Below, in pieces: positions 1 through 6,982 of a stretch of 64,000 nt of DNA. How positions within the stretch are numbered: the first letter of the stretch is position 1; every line of letters begins with the position of its first letter. A program made the translations under genes and the position numbers. Source of the stretch: Embleya sp040605455 (lineage in GTDB: Bacteria; Actinomycetota; Actinomycetes; Streptomycetales; Streptomycetaceae); assembly GCF_040605455.1 (NCBI RefSeq), contig NZ_JBEXCV010000011.1, positions 35,251-99,250 of the forward strand. The letters run 5' to 3'. Under the pieces are notes generated by a model that was given only the letters and a program-made list of their open reading frames with translations, searched no databases and was not told where the DNA came from.

Positions 1-723
1 CGATTCCGGGTTGACGCCGTTCACCGAGATCTGGTTCAGGTGGTAACGCTCCGCGAGATAGCCGAAGGCGGCGTGCGCGGTCACGAAGTCCCTGCGGGCG
101 CACGTGGTCAGGCCGGCGGTGAACTCGCCGTCGAGGGTGTTCAGGCGGGCGGTCAGGTCGGCGGCGCGGGCGCGGTAGTCCGCCGCGTTGACCGGATCCG
201 CGGCGGCGAGCGATTCGCCCACGCCGCCGGCGATCGCGGCGAGTCGGGTCGGGTCCAGCCATACGTGCGGGTCGCCGTGCTCGGCGTCCGCGTGGTCGTG
301 GCCCTCGTGCCCGTCCTCCTCGGCGCCGTGCACCTCGGTGCCGTGTTCCTCCAGCGGCGCGAATTTGCCCGCCTCCACCGTGTGCTTGGGCCTGTTCTGC
401 GAGATCGCCTTGTCCACGGCGGGCTGCAGGCCCTTGAGGTAGACCACCAGATCGGCCTGCGAGACCGCGCCGACCTGCCTGGGGGTCAGCTCCAGGTCGT
501 GCGGTTCGGCGCCGGCCTTGGTCAGGTTCGTCACCTTCACGTGCGGCCCGCCGACCTGCTGGGCGATGAATTTCATCGGATAGAAGGCCGCGATCACCCG
601 CAGCTTCGCGCCCGCCCCGGTATCCGCCTTCGCGTCGTCGGTGCCGGCGCATCCGGAGAGCAACAGCGCGGATGCGGCGGTGGCCGCGAGCAGGGCAGCC
701 GGGGCGGTGCGGCGTATCTTCAT
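1..723 (-). CDS. znuA: Zinc ABC transporter substrate-binding lipoprotein (3' part missing)
   Basis: Predicted to capture Zn2+ outside the membrane and pass it to a ZnuBC permease/ATPase. The first 241 codons are visible and run off the left edge without a stop. The N-terminus MKIRRTAPAALL has a hydrophobic stretch ending in a lipobox (LLSGC), so it is an exported lipoprotein. A conserved segment near residue 60 (GAEPHDLELTP) carries a metal-ligand histidine of the family. A His/Asp/Glu-rich loop follows (EEHGTEVHGAEEDGHEGHDHA region), then HGDPHVWLDP with the next ligand. The ATG at 723-721 overlaps a Zur-box-like palindrome and has no strong ribosome binding site. glyS lies divergently to the right; in Streptomyces znuACB-zur also neighbours glyS (from memory). 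Zinc rather than manganese is inferred from the His-rich loop and the Zur boxes. Confidence 0.88.
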   Translation of the reverse strand, partial: MKIRRTAPAALLAATAASALLLSGCAGTDDAKADTGAGAKLRVIAAFYPMKFIAQQVGGPHVKVTNLTKAGAEPHDLELTPRQVGAVSQADLVVYLKGLQPAVDKAISQNRPKHTVEAGKFAPLEEHGTEVHGAEEDGHEGHDHADAEHGDPHVWLDPTRLAAIAGGVGESLAAADPVNAADYRARAADLTARLNTLDGEFTAGLTTCARRDFVTAHAAFGYLAERYHLNQISVNGVNPES

Positions 724-759
724 GACAATGATTCTCAACTAGAATGACAATCGTTGTCA
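723..759 (-). promoter_or_regulatory. Two Zur-box-like operators upstream of znuA
   Basis: Two 15-bp imperfect palindromes of the 7-1-7 type lie in tandem: TGACAATGATTCTCA at 723-737 and TGACAATCGTTGTCA at 745-759. Their centres are 22 bp apart, close to two helical turns. Both resemble the actinobacterial Zur box (TGAAAATGATTTTCA type). The first touches the znuA start codon, so bound Zur would block initiation when zinc is plentiful. The matches are read from the sequence; Zur as the binder is inferred. Confidence 0.75.
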
Positions 760-886
760 ATAATAGCGGGTTGGGCCAACCGTGGCGCGATCGGGTGCGG
801 GCATAAGGATTTACGGGGGTGACCGGCTCGCCGGTAGCCTGTGCCGACACTGTCACTGCCCGCATCGTCGCACCGAAGAGAGCATT

Positions 887-2269
887 GTGGCCGCCGACAA
901 GATCGACACCATCGTCAGCCTGAGCAAGCGCCGAGGCTTCGTTTACCCCTGTAGTGAGATCTACGGCGGCCAGCGGGCCGCCTGGGACTACGGTCCCCTC
1001 GGCGTGGAGCTCAAGGAGAACATCAAGCGCCAGTGGTGGCGCACGATGGTCACCTCGCGTGACGACATCGTCGGTCTGGACTCCTCGGTCATCCTCGCCC
1101 GCGAGGTGTGGGAGGCGTCCGGTCACGTCGAGGCGTTCGTCGACCCGCTGACCGAGTGCACCTCGTGCCACAAGCGCTACCGCGCCGACCACCTCGAAGA
1201 GGCGTACGAGGCCAAGCGCGGCCGGCTGCCGGAGAACGGCCTCGCCGACATCACGTGTCCCAACTGTGGGAACAAGGGCACCTTCACCGAGCCCAAGATG
1301 TTCAACGGTCTGCTCCAGACCTTCCTGGGCCCCACCCAGGACGAGTCCGGCCGCGCGTTCCTGCGCCCGGAGACCGCCCAGGGCATCTTCGTCAACTACA
1401 AGGCCGTCGAGCAGACCTCGCGCAAGAAGCCGCCGTTCGGCATCGCCCAGACCGGCAAGAGCTTCCGCAACGAGATCACCCCCGGCAACTTCATCTTCCG
1501 CACGCGCGAGTTCGAGCAGATGGAGATGGAGTTCTTCGTCAAGCCGGGTGAGGACGAGACCTGGCAGGAATACTGGATGCAGCAGCGCTGGGACTGGTAC
1601 GTCGGTCTCGGCCTCAGCCCCGACAACATGCGCTTCTTCGAGCACCCGAAGGAGAAGTTGTCGCACTACTCCAAGCGCACGGTCGACATCGAGTACCGCT
1701 TCAACTTCGGCGGCACCGAGTTCTCCGAGTTGGAGGGCATCGCCAACCGCACGGACTACGACCTGCGCACCCACTCGGAGAAGTCCGGCACCGACCTGTC
1801 GTACTTCGACCAGGACGCCGGCGAGCGCTGGTTCCCGTACGTCATCGAGCCCGCCGCGGGCCTGAACCGGGCGATGCTCGCGTTCCTGCTCGACGCGTAC
1901 TTCGAGGACGAGGCGCCCAACGCCAAGGGCAAGCTGGAAAAGCGCACCGTGCTGCGCCTTGACCCGCGCCTGGCGCCGGTCAAGGCGGCCATCCTGCCGC
2001 TGTCGCGCAACACCGACCTGTCGCCCAAGGCCCGCGGGCTGGCCGCGGACCTGCGCCAGTACTGGAACTGCGACTTCGACGACGCCGGTGCGATCGGCCG
2101 TCGCTACCGTCGCCAGGACGAGATCGGCACGCCGTTCTGCATCACCGTCGACTTCGACACGCTCGAGGACGACGCGGTGACCGTGCGCTCACGCGACACC
2201 ATGCAGCAGGAGCGGGTGTCGCTCGACCAGGTCGTGGGCTATCTCGCGGCGCGGCTGCCGGGCTGCTGA
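887..2269 (+). CDS. glyS: Glycyl-tRNA synthetase (class II, alpha2 type)
   Basis: Charges tRNA-Gly with glycine using ATP in the cytoplasm. The 460-residue product has the length of actinobacterial dimeric GlyRS. It starts V-AADKIDTIVSLSKRRGF and then has the substrate-binding segment YGGQRAAWDYGPLG. Two CxxC pairs (CTSCHK near residue 91 and CPNCGN near residue 124) form a zinc-ribbon-like insert. Class II motifs follow: LRPETAQGIF, then FRNEITPGNFIFRTREFEQME, and near the C-terminus GAIGRRYRRQDEIGTP in the anticodon-binding domain. GTG at 887 was chosen because family members begin with (M)AADKIDT; a GAAGAG purine run lies 7-12 nt upstream. An in-frame extension to 782 is possible but would be unusual. 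The gene is divergent from znuA and ends at a perfect hairpin. Confidence 0.97.
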   Translation: MAADKIDTIVSLSKRRGFVYPCSEIYGGQRAAWDYGPLGVELKENIKRQWWRTMVTSRDDIVGLDSSVILAREVWEASGHVEAFVDPLTECTSCHKRYRADHLEEAYEAKRGRLPENGLADITCPNCGNKGTFTEPKMFNGLLQTFLGPTQDESGRAFLRPETAQGIFVNYKAVEQTSRKKPPFGIAQTGKSFRNEITPGNFIFRTREFEQMEMEFFVKPGEDETWQEYWMQQRWDWYVGLGLSPDNMRFFEHPKEKLSHYSKRTVDIEYRFNFGGTEFSELEGIANRTDYDLRTHSEKSGTDLSYFDQDAGERWFPYVIEPAAGLNRAMLAFLLDAYFEDEAPNAKGKLEKRTVLRLDPRLAPVKAAILPLSRNTDLSPKARGLAADLRQYWNCDFDDAGAIGRRYRRQDEIGTPFCITVDFDTLEDDAVTVRSRDTMQQERVSLDQVVGYLAARLPGC

Positions 2270-2300
2270 CCCGGAGCCGGCCGTAGGCCGGGTACACAGC

Positions 2301-2333
2301 GTGAGGGGCGCCGTCATGGACGGCGCCCCTCAC
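2301..2333. terminator. Perfect hairpin between convergent glyS and the next gene
   Basis: A perfect 15-bp stem (2301-2315 with 2319-2333) closes a 3-nt loop. It is placed 32 nt after the glyS stop and before the end of the convergent minus-strand gene, so it probably ends transcription from both sides. There is no T-tract, which is common for actinobacterial terminators. Confidence 0.75.
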
Positions 2334-2366
2334 GTGCGTCGCGGACGGCCGTCGGCCGCCGCGCGG

Positions 2367-3365
2367 CTAACCCATCTTGAAGATGCCCGCCACGATCCGG
2401 TCGGTCATCCGGAAGCTCAGGTCGCCGACGACGGTGCCCGCCGCCTTGGAGACCTCCTCGCCCTGACCCTTGAGCGGTGCGCCGTCGGCCCGGCCGATGT
2501 CGATCACCAGCACGTAGTGCCCGGTCGAGGTGGAGACCGCGATGTGCTCGGAGCCGTCCTTGAAGGTGATCCCGCTCGACGCGGGAGGCTTGAGCCACCC
2601 GGTCGGCGACGTCGCGAACGGAATCGGATCCAGCGCCTTGCGCAGCGCCTGTGCCGCGGGCTTGTCCGGCACCGAGATCACCGACAGGGTCGCCACGAAC
2701 TTGCCGGCGGAGTCCTTGTAGGACCCGCGCAGCACGCCCACGCAGCCGTTCTGGGCGAGCGCCGAGCCGGTCGCGGTGACCGCCTTCGAGCAGTCCGCAG
2801 CCGCGGTGCCGTCGGCGGCCAACTGCCGGTACTTGGCGCCGCTGCGCCCGTCGAACTCGGCCGTCTCCTTGAAGAAGTAGTCCGTGGTGAAGGCCAGCTT
2901 GTCGGTGGATAGCGCGTCGATGTCGGTCGTGTTCGGCGGCGGCGCGGACTGGAACCCCTTCGGCTCGTCGACGGGTGCGCCGGACGAGCCCTGCGGGTCG
3001 GGCAACGAGCCGCCGTTGTTCGCCGGGTTCGGCGAGGAGTTCGCGGCCGGCTTCTTGTCGTCGCCGTCGTCTCGGGACACGAAGAAGAACGCCCCGCCGC
3101 CGACCACCGCGAGCGCGACCACCGCGGCCGCCGGCACCAGCCACTTCGGCCGCCTCGGCGGCGGAGGCGGCGGTGCGCCGTACCCCTGGCCGTACTGCTG
3201 CGGGTACGGCTGACCGTACGGCTGCTGCTGTTGTCCGTAGGCCGGTTGCCCGTAGGGCTGGTGTTGCCCGTAGGGCTGCGGACCGTTGTTCGGGTGTCCG
3301 TACGGCTGTTGCCCGTGGCCGTAGCCGGGCCCGTTCGGGGGCTGCGGGGGCGGGAAGGCACTCAT
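2367..3365 (-). CDS. Pro/Gln/Tyr/Gly-rich single-span membrane protein
   Basis: No family is recognised; the product has 332 residues. The N-terminal ~70 residues are disordered and built from QPYGQ-like repeats ending in six prolines. RRPKWLVP leads into one membrane span (about residues 73-96). Outside follows a Ser/Pro/Asn linker (to about residue 130) and a folded domain of about 190 residues. That domain carries two cysteines (DCSKAV and QNGCVG) that could form a disulfide. The architecture, a cytoplasmic proline-rich tail, one helix and an extracellular domain, is common in Streptomyces for envelope proteins of unknown role. The gene stands alone and converges on glyS. The ATG at 3365 is the only start before the repeats. 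Membrane topology is inferred from composition. Confidence 0.8.
   Translation of the reverse strand: MSAFPPPQPPNGPGYGHGQQPYGHPNNGPQPYGQHQPYGQPAYGQQQQPYGQPYPQQYGQGYGAPPPPPPRRPKWLVPAAAVVALAVVGGGAFFFVSRDDGDDKKPAANSSPNPANNGGSLPDPQGSSGAPVDEPKGFQSAPPPNTTDIDALSTDKLAFTTDYFFKETAEFDGRSGAKYRQLAADGTAAADCSKAVTATGSALAQNGCVGVLRGSYKDSAGKFVATLSVISVPDKPAAQALRKALDPIPFATSPTGWLKPPASSGITFKDGSEHIAVSTSTGHYVLVIDIGRADGAPLKGQGEEVSKAAGTVVGDLSFRMTDRIVAGIFKMG
3183..3318 (-). repeat. Degenerate tandem repeat coding for QPYGQ-type units
   Basis: The coding strand repeats codons for Pro-Tyr-Gly-Gln about seven times (residues roughly 17-62). Spacing varies from 5 to 9 residues. Such low-complexity tracts can expand or contract and are typically disordered. 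Confidence 0.7.
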
Positions 3366-3380
3366 GGTGCGGAGGTTAGT

Positions 3381-4043
3381 TCATCGGCCCGACCCGGCAG
3401 GTCCCGAACCACCGGCCCCGTCGGTCGAGGCGGCCAGTCGAGCCCGGGTCTCCATCAGCGCGAATCCCAGCAGGTTCGACCCGCGCCACTGCTCGGGGTC
3501 GCCGGCCCGCTCGTCGTCCGCGGCCAGCCCGATGCCCCAGATCCGGTCCAGCGGACTGGCCTCGACCAGCACCCGCTGCCCGGTGCCCAGCAGGAACGCG
3601 CCCATCGCCGGGTGCTGCCCGAACTTGGCCACGTTGCCGCGCACGATCAACTCGAACCGCTCGTCCACCCAGCGCCGCTCGTCGAAGCCGCGTACCTGCC
3701 GACCGATCGTCTTGGCGGTCTTGGGGTGACCTGCGGCCAACACCCGCCGCTCCGCGTCCGCGTCGCCGAACATCCGCGCCTTGCCCGCCATCATCCAGTG
3801 CTCGGCCGTGCGATACGTCACTTCGTCCACCGTGAACGGCGATGGATACCACTGACTCAGACAACCCGAGTCGACCCCCTCGCGCGGCTCCCGATGACCC
3901 CAGAAGAAGGCGTACTTCACCCGGGGTTTCCGCCGGGCCCGCAGGATGAGTGACGCGACGTCGCGCGGCTCGGCGGCGAACCCGCCACCCGGCTCGTCGG
4001 TCGCCGTCCGCGAATCCGGGGAGTCCGGAGAATCCATGGTCAT
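3381..4043 (-). CDS. NADAR family N-glycosidase-like protein (YbiA-type)
   Basis: NADAR (formerly DUF1768) proteins hydrolyse N-glycosidic bonds, for example in ADP-ribose adducts or early riboflavin intermediates. The 220-residue product has the family hallmarks: YAFFWGH near the start of the domain, then LSQWYPSPFTVDEVTYRTAEHWMM and the WRGSNLLGFALMETR C-terminal block. The acidic residue of the TAEHWMM segment is the usual catalytic site. A ~35-residue Asp/Ser-rich leader precedes the domain. ATG at 4043 was chosen; ATG at 4037 is equally possible and neither has a strong ribosome binding site. The gene is divergent from dusB with about 117 bp between them. The substrate cannot be told from sequence. 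Confidence 0.88.
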   Translation of the reverse strand: MTMDSPDSPDSRTATDEPGGGFAAEPRDVASLILRARRKPRVKYAFFWGHREPREGVDSGCLSQWYPSPFTVDEVTYRTAEHWMMAGKARMFGDADAERRVLAAGHPKTAKTIGRQVRGFDERRWVDERFELIVRGNVAKFGQHPAMGAFLLGTGQRVLVEASPLDRIWGIGLAADDERAGDPEQWRGSNLLGFALMETRARLAASTDGAGGSGPAGSGR

Positions 4044-4160
4044 GCCGGCGATGGTGTCAGGACCGGGCGACACCAGGCATCCGCTTATTCCCGGAAGGCG
4101 CTTTTCCCGGTGGGGGACAATGGATCGGTTCCGTCCCCGCACCCTCCTGGAGCACCGTCC

Positions 4161-5357
4161 ATGGCACCCGCCGACGCACCCACCCCCGACGCGACCGGCA
4201 GCCCGTGGGCGCCGCTGCGCCTGGGCGCCGCGGGCGGCGCGCAGATCCGGCCACCGGTGGTGCTGGCCCCGATGGCCGGTATCACCAACGCGCCGTTTCG
4301 CACGTTGTGCCAGGAACAGGCCGAGGCGGCCACCACGGCACGACCCGCCGGGTTGTACGTCAGCGAGATGATCACCACCCGCGCACTGGTGGAGCGGGAC
4401 GCCAAGACGCTGCGCCTGATCCGTTTCGCCGAGACCGAGCGCCCGCGCAGCATCCAGCTCTACGGCGTCGACCCGGACATCGTCGGCCGCGCCGTGGCGA
4501 TGATCGTGGACGAGGACCTGGCCGACCACATCGACCTCAACTTCGGCTGCCCGGTGCCCAAGGTCACCCGCAAGGGCGGCGGCTCGGCACTGCCCTACAA
4601 ACGCAACCTGCTGCGCGACATCCTGCGCTCGGCGGTCAAGAACGCCCGCGGCGTGCCGGTCACCATCAAGATGCGCAAGGGCATCGACGACGACCACCTG
4701 ACCTACCTCGACGCGGGCCGGATCGCCGTGGACGAGGGCGTCACGTGGGTCGCCCTGCACGGCCGCACCGCCGAGCAGCACTACGGCGGCACCGCCGACT
4801 GGTCGGCCATCGCCCGGCTCAAGGAGGTCGTCACCGACATCCCGGTGCTGGGCAACGGCGACATCTGGGACGCCGAGGACGCGTTGCGGATGATGCGCGA
4901 GACCGGCTGCGACGGCGTCGTGGTCGGCCGCGGCTGCCTGGGCCGCCCGTGGTTGTTCCGCGACCTGGTGTCCGCGTTCGAGGGCAGCGCCGACCGGGCC
5001 CGACCGACGCTGGGCGAGGCCACCGCGATCATGCGCCGGCACGCGGTGCTGCTCGCCGAGTGGATCGGCGACGAGGCGCACGGCGTGACCGACCTGCGCA
5101 AGCACGTCGCGTGGTACCTGAAGGGCTTCTCGGTCGGCGGCACCATCCGACGCGGCCTGGCCACCGCGAGCAGCCTGGCCGAACTCGACGACTGGTTCGG
5201 GCAGCTCGACCTGGACCAGCCGTGGCCGATCTGCGCCGACGGCCCGCGCGGTCGCACCGCCGGCGGCAAGCGGGTGGTCCTGCCCGAAGGTTGGCTGGAC
5301 GACCCCGAGTGTGCGCTGCCCCCGGTCGACGCGGAGCTGGACCACTCCGGCGGCTGA
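4161..5357 (+). CDS. dusB: tRNA-dihydrouridine synthase (DusB/NifR3 type)
   Basis: Reduces specific uridines in the tRNA D-loop to dihydrouridine with FMN and NADPH. The 398-residue product shows the FMN barrel start VLAPMAGITNAPFRTLC, the SEMI segment, the catalytic cysteine in FGCPVPKVTRKGGGSAL, KMRKGIDDDHLTY, the FMN/tRNA-binding HGRTAEQHY and GNGDIWDAEDA followed by GVVVGRGCLGRPW. ATG 4161 is preceded by GGAG at 4149-4152. A long Ala/Pro N-terminal leader of about 30 residues precedes the barrel. It is followed, 107 bp on, by a tetR gene in the same direction. Which uridine is modified cannot be decided here. Confidence 0.95.
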   Translation: MAPADAPTPDATGSPWAPLRLGAAGGAQIRPPVVLAPMAGITNAPFRTLCQEQAEAATTARPAGLYVSEMITTRALVERDAKTLRLIRFAETERPRSIQLYGVDPDIVGRAVAMIVDEDLADHIDLNFGCPVPKVTRKGGGSALPYKRNLLRDILRSAVKNARGVPVTIKMRKGIDDDHLTYLDAGRIAVDEGVTWVALHGRTAEQHYGGTADWSAIARLKEVVTDIPVLGNGDIWDAEDALRMMRETGCDGVVVGRGCLGRPWLFRDLVSAFEGSADRARPTLGEATAIMRRHAVLLAEWIGDEAHGVTDLRKHVAWYLKGFSVGGTIRRGLATASSLAELDDWFGQLDLDQPWPICADGPRGRTAGGKRVVLPEGWLDDPECALPPVDAELDHSGG

Positions 5358-5440
5358 CCCCGACCCGGGCGGTCCCGACCGGTCGGGCGGATGGCGACGG
5401 GCGCACGGCGGCGAATCGCACAAGCATCCCGATGTCGCCC

Positions 5441-5464
5441 ACAGTGACGTCGTACAGTGAGGGG
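5441..5464 (+). promoter_or_regulatory. Likely promoter/operator of the tetR gene
   Basis: The 7-mer ACAGTGA occurs twice with a 13-bp period (5441-5447 and 5454-5460). TACAGT at 5453-5458 fits a -10 hexamer only 6 nt before the ATG, so the mRNA may have almost no leader. GTGAGGGG next to the start could also serve as the ribosome binding site. An autoregulatory site here is an inference. Confidence 0.4.
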
Positions 5465-6046
5465 ATGCCCAAGATTCGAGCGTCCTCCGTCGCCGAACAC
5501 CGCGCGATGCAGCACGCCGCGCTGCTCGACGCCGCGCGGAGCCTGCTCGACGAGGGCGGTTTCGCCGCGCTGACCTTCCCAGCGCTCGCCGAACGCACCG
5601 GGCTGGCCCGCTCCTCGCTCTACGAGTACTTCGCCTCGCGCGCGGCCGTGGTCGAGGAACTGTGTGCGGTGGACCTGCCCGCGTGGGTGGCCGAGGTCGA
5701 GGACGCGATGGGCGCGACCGAGGATCCGGCGCAGAAGATCGCGGCCTACGTGGCCCGACAGTTGGAACTGGTCGGTGATCGCCGTCATCGTGTGGTGGTC
5801 GCGATCTCCACCGGCGAACTGGACGCGAACGCCCGCGAACGCATCCGGGCCGCCCACGGGCGCATCGTCGAACTGGTGGTGGACGCACTGGCCGCGCTGG
5901 GCCACCGGGACCCGATGCTGGTGGCGACGCTGGTCCAGGGCATGGTCGACGCGGCGGTCCGCCGGATCGAGTGCGGCGCCGACCCCGGCGCGGTCGAGGC
6001 GGCCACGCCGGCCCTGGTACTGGGTGGCGTCGCCCGGGTCGGATAG
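5465..6046 (+). CDS. TetR/AcrR family transcriptional regulator
   Basis: A 193-residue one-component repressor. The N-terminal helix-turn-helix covers about residues 14-60: AARSLLDEGGFAALTFPALAERTG followed by LARSSLYEYFASRAAVVEEL. The C-terminal ligand/dimer domain is all-helical and Ala/Val-rich, and the ligand cannot be predicted. The ATG at 5465 follows directly after GAGGGG. The gene follows dusB on the same strand, an arrangement I recall from Streptomyces. The 3' 262 bp are also covered on the opposite strand by the open reading frame of the neighbouring M23-like gene, which suggests a DNA rearrangement just beyond this gene. Confidence 0.92.
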   Translation: MPKIRASSVAEHRAMQHAALLDAARSLLDEGGFAALTFPALAERTGLARSSLYEYFASRAAVVEELCAVDLPAWVAEVEDAMGATEDPAQKIAAYVARQLELVGDRRHRVVVAISTGELDANARERIRAAHGRIVELVVDALAALGHRDPMLVATLVQGMVDAAVRRIECGADPGAVEAATPALVLGGVARVG

Positions 6047-6570
6047 CCGGGATCGTTCGGGTACAACCGCACCCGCACGCGGCGCAACAACGTGAGCGGA
6101 TTCCGATACCCAGGCACCAACAACCCCCAGTGCAGGCACGGCTCGCTCAGATGGAACGGCCCCGCAGCCAGCTCCCCGAGCGGCTCGCCCGCCGCGACCA
6201 CGCGCCCGGCCGACACCGACGCGAGCACCGGCTCATACGTCGTGCGCACGACGCCGTGCCGCACGCTGACCACTCCCCGTCCGGCCACCGACCCGGCGAA
6301 CACCACCACTCCCGCGCCCGCCGCCCGCACCGGTTGTCCCACCCGTGCCGCGAGATCCACCCCGCGATGCCCCGGTGACCACGCCGTCTTCGGCGCCTCG
6401 AACCCGCGCAGCACCGCGGGGCGCGGGTCCAGCGGCCACACCCATCGTCGGGGCTGCGCGGCGGCGCGCACCGCACCGGGCGCGGCCGACGGCCCGGCCA
6501 TCGACAACGCGGCCGCGAGCAACAACAGAACCGGCACGATCGGCCGTCGGCCCCGCTTCGATACGTTCAT
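5785..6570 (-). CDS. Exported M23-like peptidase (LysM-less), read-through C-terminus
   Basis: Probably binds or cuts peptidoglycan. The start MNVSKRGRRPIVPVLLLLAAALSMAG is a signal peptide (residues 1-35). The M23 core begins WVWPLDPRPAVLRGFEAP, with the HRGVDLAA zinc motif (HxxxD) at about residue 77 and SEPCLHWGLLVPGYRNPLTLL at about residue 155. The second motif is usually HxH; here it is Cys-Leu-His, as in many actinobacterial relatives next to rpsB. The recognisable domain ends at about residue 172, near 6055. No stop occurs there, and the frame runs 260 bp antisense into tetR. I infer that the original stop was lost at a recombination join. The functional protein may be about 175-260 residues. 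Start ATG at 6570. Confidence 0.75.
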   Translation of the reverse strand: MNVSKRGRRPIVPVLLLLAAALSMAGPSAAPGAVRAAAQPRRWVWPLDPRPAVLRGFEAPKTAWSPGHRGVDLAARVGQPVRAAGAGVVVFAGSVAGRGVVSVRHGVVRTTYEPVLASVSAGRVVAAGEPLGELAAGPFHLSEPCLHWGLLVPGYRNPLTLLRRVRVRLYPNDPGYPTRATPPSTRAGVAASTAPGSAPHSIRRTAASTMPWTSVATSIGSRWPSAASASTTSSTMRPWAARMRSRAFASSSPVEIATTTR

Positions 6571-6982
6571 GCACTCAGGTTGACCACCCACGACCGTGGC
6601 GCGGGCCGGCGTGAGCCCGGCTGTGGACACAGGCCCCGTTGTGGATAAATGGCCATCTATCGCGTGTGGACGACTTTTTCCACGCCAAGGGCCAAAAAAT
6701 GCCGGCCGGAAGGCGAGTCGCTCGGCCGTGCGCGGTTCCCGTACACTTCCCGGAGCGGCCCGGCCTTCCGGGTCGACTTCGCGCGCCCACCTTCGAGCCG
6801 CTGACGTCCCGCATGGCGAGACGCCACAGAGCGGGACTCGATGGGACACCTCTCGGTCCGGGAATCCGCAAGGACCTCGGCGTGGTGTCGCGGGCGTCAG
6901 GCGTGGCGGCGACCCGTCGTCACGACACAACCGAGAGTCCCGGGCACGATCGCCGGGACGAGAACCCAAGGAGCGTACGGCC
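6571..6982 (+). promoter_or_regulatory. 412-bp divergent promoter region before rpsB
   Basis: Holds the M23 and rpsB promoters and the rpsB leader. The left third is AT-richer and contains DnaA-box-like sites (listed separately). TACACT at 6742-6747 fits a -10 element but no clear -35 was found. The right half, up to the strong ribosome binding site AAGGAG (6968-6973), shows no ORF with convincing coding character. An S2 autoregulatory leader is possible but no conserved fold was recognised. Confidence 0.5.
6622..6684 (-). promoter_or_regulatory. Cluster of DnaA-box-like 9-mers
   Basis: Read on the minus strand there are three sites in the same orientation: GTGTCCACA (6622-6630), TTATCCACA (6640-6648, identical to the classical E. 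coli box) and TCGTCCACA (6665-6673). TTTTCCACG on the plus strand (6676-6684) is a weaker fourth. The Streptomyces consensus TTGTCCACA differs from the first and third by one base. DnaA binding is inferred, not shown. Confidence 0.5.

Noticed and set aside
3950..5464. Long plus-strand frame running into tetR from far upstream
   Set aside because: It overlaps dusB in another frame, is extremely Arg/Gly/Pro-rich and only its last 193 codons (tetR) look like protein.
4044..5888. Long minus-strand frame upstream of the NADAR gene
   Set aside because: Antisense to dusB and tetR, with Arg/Ala/Gly-rich text without any family pattern. Only the last 220 codons are kept.
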